Below are positions 1-5,840 of a stretch of 9,695 bases of DNA, piece after piece (the first letter of the stretch is position 1; each line of letters begins with the position of its first letter). Location: NCBI GenBank assembly GCA_021816565.1, contig JAKAXN010000159.1:1-9695 (forward strand), in the 5' to 3' direction. This stretch comes from Actinomycetes bacterium (GTDB lineage Bacteria; Actinomycetota; Acidimicrobiia; Acidimicrobiales; Palsa-688). The position numbers were made by a program, and so were the translations under genes. The notes under the pieces were generated by a model. It was not told the origin of the DNA. It was given only the letters and a program-made list of their open reading frames with translations, and made no database searches.

Positions 1-89
1 TGTCCAGCTGACTGTCTCCCACACCCACTTCCTACCCCGTCGGCCGGGATAGGCCCAGAGCCAAGAGTCCCATGGCTCCGATCAAGGAA

Positions 90-95
90 TAGTCT
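90..95 (+). promoter_or_regulatory. Putative -10 element for a leaderless ROK kinase transcript
   Basis: The hexamer TAGTCT fits the actinobacterial -10 consensus TANNNT. It ends six bases before the ATG at 102, the spacing expected if transcription starts at or next to the start codon. No good -35 hexamer is seen 16-19 bases upstream. A purine-rich AAGGAA at 84-89 could instead be a ribosome binding site, but its 12-base spacing to the ATG is long. The call rests on motif and spacing only. Confidence 0.35.
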
Positions 96-101
96 CGCGG
101 A

Positions 102-950
102 ATGGCCGCCAGCACAAGCCCCGATCCCTCTCCCGACACCCTCGCCATCGACATCGGCGGCACCGGCCTTAAGGCGTCGGTCCTGGACGGCACCGGGCAG
201 ATGGAGCACGCCCGGGTCCGGACCGACACCCCATATCCCCTTTCACCGCAGAAGCTGGTGATCGAACTGCAGGACCTGATCCGCCAACTACCCCCCTTCG
301 ACCGGGTGTCGGTCGGATTCCCGGGCATGGTCCGCAACGGCCAGATCCTCTCGGCTCCCCACTTCGTCTCCCCCGACGGGCCGGGGGGGACCCCCGCACC
401 GAAGCTGGTCACGGCCTGGCACCGCTTCGATCTGGCAGCCGCGCTCGAGGAGGTGACCGGCAAGCCGGCCAAGGTGGCCAACGACGCCGACCTGCAGGGC
501 GCCGCGGTCATAGAAGGCAAGGGGTTCGAAGCGGTGCTGACCCTCGGAACCGGCGTCGGCACGGCGTTCTTCCTCGGCGGACAGCTGCTCCCCCATTTCG
601 AGTTCGCCCACCACCCGCTGCGCAAGGGAAAGAGCTACAACGAGGTCCTCGGTGACGCCGCCCGCAAGAAGATGGGCAACAAGAAGTGGGTGGCCCGGGT
701 CTTCGAGGCGATCGAGACGGTGAGGGCGCTCACCTTCTTCGACCACTGCTACGTCGGCGGGGGCAACTCCGTCCGGCTGGGCACCGATCTGCCGGACGCG
801 GTGACCGTCGTGGACAACAGCGCCGGGATCCTCGGCGGCATCAAGCTGTGGGAGCGGACCCAGGGAGCGGCCGGCGAGGTGGCCACCACGACGGCCCGCC
901 GCCAGACCCGCCAGCCGGCCACCCGCCGGCCGGCCACCCGCCGAGCCTAG
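102..950 (+). CDS. ROK-family sugar kinase, polyphosphate-glucokinase-like
   Basis: This 282-residue cytoplasmic protein is a probable sugar kinase of the ROK/ASKHA fold. The phosphate-binding motif IDIGGTGLK lies at residues 16-24. NDAD at 127-130 holds the likely catalytic aspartate, LGTGVGT at 148-154 is the second phosphate loop, and GGGN at 219-222 closes the nucleotide site. The ROK zinc motif CxCGxxGCxE is absent, as in actinobacterial polyphosphate glucokinases, and the overall length and the KKW segment near 194-196 also resemble that group. The usual EFGHLE sugar-binding segment reads EFAHHPLRKGK (167-177). Glu167 and His170 are kept, but the second glutamate is lost, so sugar and phosphate donor are uncertain. 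The tail after residue 260 is Arg/Thr-rich with two PATRR units. An ATG at 72 is in frame but meets a stop at 90-92, so 102 is the best start. The gene converges on pncB with a 4-base gap. Confidence 0.85.
   Translation: MAASTSPDPSPDTLAIDIGGTGLKASVLDGTGQMEHARVRTDTPYPLSPQKLVIELQDLIRQLPPFDRVSVGFPGMVRNGQILSAPHFVSPDGPGGTPAPKLVTAWHRFDLAAALEEVTGKPAKVANDADLQGAAVIEGKGFEAVLTLGTGVGTAFFLGGQLLPHFEFAHHPLRKGKSYNEVLGDAARKKMGNKKWVARVFEAIETVRALTFFDHCYVGGGNSVRLGTDLPDAVTVVDNSAGILGGIKLWERTQGAAGEVATTTARRQTRQPATRRPATRRA
914..943 (+). repeat. Two perfect 15-base tandem repeats in the ROK kinase tail
   Basis: The unit GCCGGCCACCCGCCG occurs at 914-928 and again, identical, at 929-943. In the ROK gene's frame it encodes PATRR twice just before the stop codon, giving the protein a basic end. 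The length is a multiple of three, so copy-number change would keep the frame. It also contains GGCC-rich palindromic sequence, but there is no T-tract, so I do not call a terminator. Confidence 0.85.
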
Positions 951-954
951 AGCC

Positions 955-2187
955 CTACAGCCGCTGGAGGAGCAGGTCCCGGTCCGGACCCAGCTCCCGG
1001 CGCGACCGGAGGTGGAGATGCCGGCTGGCCTCCAGGTCCGACCCATCCACGCGCCTTCCCCGCTCGACCACCCGCTCCTGCAGCGGCCGCCCACCGGGCG
1101 GCCCCTCGCACGACAGGGGCCCTACCGCCTCGATACCCTCGCCGGCCAGGCGCCAGGCCCGCTTCAGCCCGCCGACGGTCTCCTTGCCCGGGGAGCGCTT
1201 CTCGACGGGCTGCCCGTCGACGGCGACGAGCTTGTACACGAAGCCGCAGGTAGGGAACCCCCCGCCCATGACCACGCTGGTGCCCGCCCCGTAGGCGTCG
1301 ACGGGGCTGGAAGCCAGCGCGGCGATCGACGCCCCGTCGAGGTCCCCCGTGACCACCACCTTGGTGGTGGTGGCACCCATCGAGTCGAGCAGGGTCCGGG
1401 CGCGGAGCGCCTCGGCTCCCAGGTCACCGGAGTCGATCCGTACCGCCCCCAGTTCCGGGCCGGCCGCCTCCACCGCCAGACGGATGGCATTCTCAGTGTC
1501 ATAAGTGTCGACCAGAAGCGTGGTCGACACACCCTGGCAGGAGAGCTGGGCGTCGAAGGCGTGGCGCTCGTCGGGGAACAGCAGGACGAAAGCGTGGGCC
1601 GAGGTGCCGGCGGTGGGGATGCCGTAGCGGCGGCCGGCCTCCAGGTTGGAGGTGGAGCCCAGCCCGGCTATGAACGCCGCCCGCGCGGCGGCCACTGCGG
1701 CATCGGGGTCGGTGCGACGACTGCCCATCTCGATAACCGGGCGGTCCCCGGCCGCGGCCGAGATGAGGGACGCGGCGGCGGCCACCGCGGAATCGTGGTT
1801 GAGCACCGAGAGCACCACCGTCTCCAGAAGCACCGTCTCGGCGAAGGTGCCGGTCACGGTCACGACCGGTGAGCCTCCCGTGTAGAGCTCGCCCTCCCGG
1901 TAGGCGTCGATGTCGCCGGAGAAGCGGTACGCGGCCAGCCATTCGAGCGCCCGGTCCGAGACGATCCGGCGCGACGCCAGCCACTCGATCTCCTCCGGGC
2001 CGAAGCGGAACTCCCCGAGGACGTCGAGCAGCCGGCCCAGGCCGGCGAACACCCCGTAACGGCGACCCGGAGGCAGGGACCGGGTGAACACCTCGAACGA
2101 GACCGGACGCTCGGCGGTGCCTGCCGACAGGGCGGCGTCGAGCATGGTCAGCTCGTAGTGGTCGGTCAGCAGGGCGCTGGAGGGCAT
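955..2187 (-). CDS. pncB: Nicotinate phosphoribosyltransferase
   Basis: This 410-residue cytoplasmic enzyme joins nicotinate to PRPP to make nicotinate mononucleotide, the entry step of Preiss-Handler NAD salvage. The N-terminal TDHYELTM (residues 8-15) is the family hallmark. EMGSRRTDP (153-161), GTSAHAFV (194-201, containing the histidine expected to be phosphorylated during ATP-coupled catalysis), LVDTYDT (225-231), RIDSGDL (250-256) and YGAGT (299-303) follow in the usual order. The length is slightly below the roughly 430-450 residues of mycobacterial PncB proteins. The frame stays open far upstream, but the ATG at 2187 gives the normal family N-terminus and lies 2 bases after the gatD stop, so translational coupling is likely. 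No strong ribosome binding site is visible there. It is the last gene of the murT-gatD-pncB operon. Confidence 0.95.
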   Translation of the reverse strand: MPSSALLTDHYELTMLDAALSAGTAERPVSFEVFTRSLPPGRRYGVFAGLGRLLDVLGEFRFGPEEIEWLASRRIVSDRALEWLAAYRFSGDIDAYREGELYTGGSPVVTVTGTFAETVLLETVVLSVLNHDSAVAAAASLISAAAGDRPVIEMGSRRTDPDAAVAAARAAFIAGLGSTSNLEAGRRYGIPTAGTSAHAFVLLFPDERHAFDAQLSCQGVSTTLLVDTYDTENAIRLAVEAAGPELGAVRIDSGDLGAEALRARTLLDSMGATTTKVVVTGDLDGASIAALASSPVDAYGAGTSVVMGGGFPTCGFVYKLVAVDGQPVEKRSPGKETVGGLKRAWRLAGEGIEAVGPLSCEGPPGGRPLQERVVERGRRVDGSDLEASRHLHLRSRRELGPDRDLLLQRL

Positions 2188-2189
2188 CG

Positions 2190-2960
2190 TCAGACCCGCC
2201 GTAGGAGCCGCCGGGCCCGGGTCATCCTGGCCTCGGTGGCGGCGGCAGCGAAACGGTCCCGGCGCAGGTCGTCGCACTCCGAGTCGTCCAGAGGCTCGAG
2301 CGGCCCGACCACCCAGGACAGGAGCAGGTCGGCCAGGGCCGGGTTGCGGGCCAGGACAGGGCCGTGGAGGTAGGTGCCGAGGACCTTCCCGGACCAGGCC
2401 CCGTCGGTCCCCGATCCGTCGTCGTTGCCCCGACCGTGACGGACCGTCCCCAGCGGGCTGCTGCCGGGGCCCACGGTGGTGACCCCGCCGTGGTTCTCGT
2501 ATCCGGTGAGGGCCGGCAACCCGAGTCCCGGGACCGGGTCCACCACGATCTCGCCCACAGCCCGGGACCGGGTGCCCCGGCGGGTGGTGCAATCCAGCAG
2601 TCCCAGGCCGGTGGCCTCCCGACCGTCGGGGCCGACGAAGGCCCGGCCCAGGATCTGCACCCCGGCGCACACCGCCAGCACCACCGCGCCGGCGTCCACC
2701 GCCCGCCGGAGGGACCCGGAGTCGTCGCCCGCTCCCAGCTGCCGGGCAGCCTGGGCCTGCGGCAGGTCCTCCCCACCGCCGACCACGTAGATCTGGCAGC
2801 CAGACGGCACAGGATCACCGGAGCGGACCGTGACCACCTCGGACCCCACACCCCGCCAGCGGAGCCGCTGGGCCAGGATGACGGCGTTTCCCGAGTCACC
2901 GTAGGTACCGAGCAGATCGGGAAAAAGGAGGGCCACCGCGACCGACGACGGACCGGTCAC
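2190..2960 (-). CDS. gatD: Lipid II isoglutaminyl synthase, glutamine amidotransferase subunit GatD
   Basis: This 256-residue class I glutamine amidotransferase of the CobB/CobQ-like type hydrolyses glutamine and passes ammonia to MurT, which amidates D-Glu in the lipid II stem peptide. VCAGVQILG (residues 97-105) carries the nucleophile Cys98, and GTYLHGP (195-201) carries the likely catalytic His199. An N-terminal LLFPDLLGTYGDSGNA (11-26) and the YENHGG segment (154-159) are typical of GatD. I chose the GTG at 2960 because it overlaps the murT stop (GTGA, 4 bases shared) and gives the standard N-terminus. The open frame that continues upstream is a shadow of murT. The murT overlap suggests equal production of the two subunits. 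Cobyric acid synthase is the main alternative family, but the size and the murT partner argue against it. Confidence 0.95.
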   Translation of the reverse strand: MTGPSSVAVALLFPDLLGTYGDSGNAVILAQRLRWRGVGSEVVTVRSGDPVPSGCQIYVVGGGEDLPQAQAARQLGAGDDSGSLRRAVDAGAVVLAVCAGVQILGRAFVGPDGREATGLGLLDCTTRRGTRSRAVGEIVVDPVPGLGLPALTGYENHGGVTTVGPGSSPLGTVRHGRGNDDGSGTDGAWSGKVLGTYLHGPVLARNPALADLLLSWVVGPLEPLDDSECDDLRRDRFAAAATEARMTRARRLLRRV

Positions 2961-4237
2961 GAGAGCCTGGTCCTCAGCTGCTGGAAGGAGGTGTAGTTGG
3001 CCACGACATCGACCTCGGGGGCGCCGCTGGCGGTGAGGGCTCCCACCAGGTCCGGCTCGTGGAGGTGTTCCACCCCGGCGTATCGGAGCCGGACCGCCAG
3101 GTCCCGGCTGCGCTCGCCGGTCGCCACCACCATCCGACCCTGCAACCTCTCGAACGGCACGTCCCACAGCCAGGAGGGGTCCCGCCCGTCGGCGATGCGG
3201 GCGTTGATGGCTATCACCACCGGCCGGGGGCCCGGGCCGAGGAAGTCGAACACCTCCAACCAGCCGGCCGGGTTCTTGGCGAGCAACAGCCGGGCCTGCA
3301 CGCCCCCCGAGCGCAACACGGCGTAGCGGCCCACCACCTCGGACACCCCGGCGAGGGCCGCCCTCGCCCGGTCCCGGTCCACCCCGAACACGGTTGACAC
3401 CACCAGCGCCATGGCGGCGTTCGCCTGGTTGGCCCGGCCGGGCAGCTGGAGCTCCAGGGGGAGCGACGAGCCGTCCCTCCACTCGATGCGCCCCGGGTGG
3501 AGGGACACGTCGAGATCCGGGCGGCGCAGGTCGCAGTCCCGGCAGGCCCATCCGGAACCGGCCGCGTCGCCGAAATCGATCCGGCCCCCGCAGCGGGGGC
3601 AACCGCCGGCGTCGTCGGTCCAGGGCTGCCCGGCCCCCACCCACCGCACGTCCGACGCCGTGGCGGCCCCCCACACGACCAGGGGGTCGTCGGCGTTGGC
3701 CACCACCGTGACACCGGGCCGGTCGACGAATATCCGCCGCCAGGCCGACGCCAGCGTGCGGACCTCGTTGTTGCGGTCGAGCTGGTCCCGGCTGAGGTTG
3801 AGCAGGGCCACCGCCCGGGGGGCGGTGGAGGCGACCACCCGGGCCAGCCAGGCCTCGTCGACCTCCAGGGCGGCAGGGGCCCCCGGCGGGCCCCCGGCCA
3901 GCGCCGAGGCCAGCCCGGGCGGCAGGTTGGCTCCCTGGAGGTTGGTGACGACCGGCCCGGTGGTCGCCAGGGCGGCAGCCAGCAGGCTGGTGGTGGTGGT
4001 CTTGCCGTTGGTCCCCGACACGAGCGCCACCGGGTGACCGACGGCCAGCCGGTCCAGGGCGTGCGGGTCCACGGCCAGGATGGCCCGGCCGCCGATCACC
4101 GAGCCGCTGCCGCGGCCCAACCGGCGGGAGACCGCGGCCGCGGCGGCGCCCAGCCCGGCCGCGACCCGGGTGCGGGCCGGCAGGTCCGAGCGCCGGTCGG
4201 GGGACGTCGGTCGGGGGGGTGTCTGCGTCGGGGGCAC
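2957..4237 (-). CDS. murT: Lipid II isoglutaminyl synthase, Mur-ligase-like subunit MurT
   Basis: This 426-residue ATP-dependent amidating subunit works with GatD at the cytoplasmic face of the membrane to convert D-Glu to D-isoglutamine in peptidoglycan precursors. The Mur ligase P-loop GTNGKTTTT lies at residues 75-83, and RDQLDRNNEV (150-159) marks the central domain. A four-cysteine zinc-ribbon-like insert (CPRC at 213-216 and CRDC at 232-235) is a MurT hallmark that classical Mur ligases lack. The C-terminal DUF1727 region shows AKNPAGW (320-326), AINARIADGRDPSWLWD (343-359) and ANYTSFQQL (413-421). The start is GTG at 4237, giving a Pro/Thr-rich N-terminus of about 20 residues before conserved sequence. 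It is the first gene of the operon, with gatD overlapping its stop. No Shine-Dalgarno-like sequence precedes the GTG. Confidence 0.95.
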   Translation of the reverse strand: MPPTQTPPRPTSPDRRSDLPARTRVAAGLGAAAAAVSRRLGRGSGSVIGGRAILAVDPHALDRLAVGHPVALVSGTNGKTTTTSLLAAALATTGPVVTNLQGANLPPGLASALAGGPPGAPAALEVDEAWLARVVASTAPRAVALLNLSRDQLDRNNEVRTLASAWRRIFVDRPGVTVVANADDPLVVWGAATASDVRWVGAGQPWTDDAGGCPRCGGRIDFGDAAGSGWACRDCDLRRPDLDVSLHPGRIEWRDGSSLPLELQLPGRANQANAAMALVVSTVFGVDRDRARAALAGVSEVVGRYAVLRSGGVQARLLLAKNPAGWLEVFDFLGPGPRPVVIAINARIADGRDPSWLWDVPFERLQGRMVVATGERSRDLAVRLRYAGVEHLHEPDLVGALTASGAPEVDVVANYTSFQQLRTRLS

Positions 4238-4283
4238 GATCCGTTCGAGGGTAGCGGCCGTCGGGGCAAGCTACGTTGAGCGC
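4238..4283. promoter_or_regulatory. Divergent promoter region between murT and doxX
   Basis: Only 46 bases separate the two divergent start codons, so both promoters must lie here or extend into the coding ends. On the + strand TACGTT (4272-4277) fits TANNNT and is followed by six bases and the doxX ATG, the layout of a leaderless gene. On the - strand TACCCT (4253-4248) also fits TANNNT and lies ten bases before the murT GTG. Neither start has a clear ribosome binding site. Clear -35 hexamers are not visible on either strand. The expected -35 zone of each promoter falls on the -10 element of the other. Confidence 0.4.
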
Positions 4284-4817
4284 ATGCAGGCCAGAACCGA
4301 TCGCCGCCCCACCGACTCAGCCGCCCTGCTCCTGCGGCTCACGATCGGCCCCATGCTGATGGTCCACGGGTACAACAAGGTCTTCGGAGCGGGCGGTCTC
4401 AAGGGCACGACCCGGTGGTTCGAGGCCCTGGGCCTCAAGCCGGCGTACGTCCACGCCCGGATGGCGGCGGCCACCGAGCTCGGGGCAGGCGCCCTCTTGA
4501 CGGTCGGAGCCGCCAGTCCCCTGCCGGCGGCCGCCTGCATCGGGCTCATGGCCACCGCGGCCCGGACCGACCACCGGGGCAAGGGCTTCTTCGTGTTCAA
4601 GGGCGGTTGGGAGTACACCGGGGTGGTGGCGGCGGTGGCAGTCACCATCGCCGCCCTCGGGCCGGGCCGTTTCTCGGTCGACGCGGCCCGGGGCCGGTCC
4701 CGCTCCGGGCTGCGCTGGGGCCTGCTGGCCGCCGCCGTCGGGGTCGGTTCCTCGGCCGGGCTGCTCGCCGCCACCTACCGGCCGGATGCCGAGCCGGAGG
4801 AAGAAGGGATCAAGTAG
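4284..4817 (+). CDS. DoxX-family integral membrane protein
   Basis: This 177-residue membrane protein belongs to the DoxX/DoxD-like family. Hydrophobic segments lie at about residues 13-34, 60-78, 80-95, 110-128 and 143-165, giving four or five membrane spans. The N-terminal span with MLMVHGYNKVFG (24-35), followed by a KGTTRWFEALGL-type segment (40-51) and the later GKGFFVFKGGWEY (99-111), matches the family pattern. The C-terminus is acidic and presumably soluble. DoxX-like proteins are linked to redox and thiol stress in mycobacteria and to quinone-linked oxidoreductases elsewhere, but the family is functionally loose and the substrate here is unknown. The ATG at 4284 is chosen because the frame upstream is antisense to murT and has no membrane character. 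The polymerase-domain gene starts 3 bases after its stop, so the two are probably co-transcribed. Confidence 0.88.
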   Translation: MQARTDRRPTDSAALLLRLTIGPMLMVHGYNKVFGAGGLKGTTRWFEALGLKPAYVHARMAAATELGAGALLTVGAASPLPAAACIGLMATAARTDHRGKGFFVFKGGWEYTGVVAAVAVTIAALGPGRFSVDAARGRSRSGLRWGLLAAAVGVGSSAGLLAATYRPDAEPEEEGIK

Positions 4818-4820
4818 CCG

Positions 4821-5840
4821 GTGGCCGCCGCTCCCCGGGAAACGGTGCAGGCCGGCGGCCGCCCGGTGGAGCTGACCAGCCCGGACAAGGTCCTGTTCCC
4901 GGAGCGGGGGGAGACCAAGCGGGACCTGGTGGGGTACTACCTGGCGGTCGAGGAGCCGATCATGGCGGCCATGGGCGGTCGGCCGGTCCTCATGCAGCGG
5001 TTCCCCAACGGCGCCACGGGATCGTCGTTCTTCCAGAAGAGGGTGCCGGAGCAGAGACCCGAGTGGTTGGAGACCACCATCGTCTCCACCCCCAACGGCA
5101 CTCCGTCCCGGGCGCTGGTCGTGGCGGACATCGCCCACATCGTGTGGGCCGTCAACCTGGCCTGCCTGGGGTTCCACGTCTGGCCGGTGAGGGCCGCCGA
5201 CCCCGACCACGCCGATGAGCTGCGCATCGATCTCGACCCCTCCCCGGGGGTGACGTTCGAGATGGTGCGCGAAGCGGCCGACGAGGTGCGCCAGCTCCTC
5301 GACGAGCTGGGCTGCCCCGGCCTGCCGAAGACCACCGGGAACCGGGGCCTGCACGTCTACGTGCGCCTGCTACCGCGCTGGAGCTCCATCGACGTGCGCG
5401 CCGCGGCGGTGGCCGTGGCCCGGGAGCTCGAGCGCCGCCGACCGGACCTGGTGACCGCGGCCTGGTGGAAGGAGGAACGGGGCCGGCGGGTGTTCATCGA
5501 CTTCAACCAGAACGCCCCGCACAAGACCGTCTTCGGGGCCTGGTCCGTCCGGGCCCGCCCGGGCGCGCAGGTCTCCACCCCGTTCCGGTGGGACGAACTC
5601 GGCGCCGTGGCGCCCGACGAGCTGACCATGGCCACCGTCCCGGCCCGCCTGCGCGCCGGCGGGGACCCGTGGGCGGGGCCGGCCGCCGTCTCGCTCGAGC
5701 CGGTCCTCGACCTGGCCCGCCGCGATCGCGACGCCGGGCTGGCCGACGCCCCGTGGCCGCCGGTCTACCCGAAGATGCCCGGCGAACCGCCCCGGGTGGC
5801 CCCCAGCCGGGCCCGCAAGGAGCGACCGGCCGACCCCTGA
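4821..5840 (+). CDS. LigD-type polymerase (PrimPol-like) domain protein, NHEJ family
   Basis: This 339-residue stand-alone protein matches the polymerase domain of bacterial DNA ligase D, an archaeo-eukaryotic-primase-like enzyme that fills or extends DNA ends with (ribo)nucleotides in non-homologous end joining. The catalytic pair lies in RIDLDP (135-140, Asp137 and Asp139). KTTGNRGLHVYV (170-181) supplies the nucleotide-binding Gly/His motif, and FIDFNQN (225-231) carries the third metal-binding aspartate. The early LTSPDKVLFPE (18-28) and HIVWAVNLACLGFHVW (106-121) are also typical. No ligase or nuclease domain is fused, so it resembles mycobacterial PolD1/PolD2-type separate polymerases. 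Neither ku nor a ligase is visible in the window. The start is GTG at 4821, 3 bases after doxX, with AAGGGA about 11 bases upstream as a weak ribosome binding site. Its 3' end overlaps the converging coupling-protein gene by 76 bases. Confidence 0.92.
   Translation: MAAAPRETVQAGGRPVELTSPDKVLFPERGETKRDLVGYYLAVEEPIMAAMGGRPVLMQRFPNGATGSSFFQKRVPEQRPEWLETTIVSTPNGTPSRALVVADIAHIVWAVNLACLGFHVWPVRAADPDHADELRIDLDPSPGVTFEMVREAADEVRQLLDELGCPGLPKTTGNRGLHVYVRLLPRWSSIDVRAAAVAVARELERRRPDLVTAAWWKEERGRRVFIDFNQNAPHKTVFGAWSVRARPGAQVSTPFRWDELGAVAPDELTMATVPARLRAGGDPWAGPAAVSLEPVLDLARRDRDAGLADAPWPPVYPKMPGEPPRVAPSRARKERPADP

Noticed and set aside
153..161. A pncB frame residue change: EMGSRRTDP where mycobacterial homologues have a histidine
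   Set aside because: The numbers here are pncB residues 153-161 (bases about 1705-1731). This position varies across the nicotinate phosphoribosyltransferase family and the key histidine in GTSAHAF is intact, so loss of activity is not suggested.
951..954. Bidirectional terminator at the ROK/pncB convergence
   Set aside because: Only four bases lie between the stops. The GGCC-rich palindromes nearby are in coding repeats and lack a T-tract on either strand.
1352..1371. Perfect inverted repeat ACCACCACC-TT-GGTGGTGGT
   Set aside because: It lies inside pncB and follows from codons for a Thr-Thr-Thr-Lys-Val-Val-Val stretch. A two-base loop cannot close the full stem and no T-tract follows.
2961..3674. 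Upstream extension of the gatD frame
   Set aside because: The extension lies wholly within murT in another frame and is Arg/Gly/Pro-rich with no recognisable domain. The GTG overlapping the murT stop is the better start.
4213..4219. Run of seven G near the murT start, considered as a phase-variation tract
   Set aside because: Runs of this length are expected by chance at this GC content, similar runs occur elsewhere (for example near 384), and no alternate frame makes sense.
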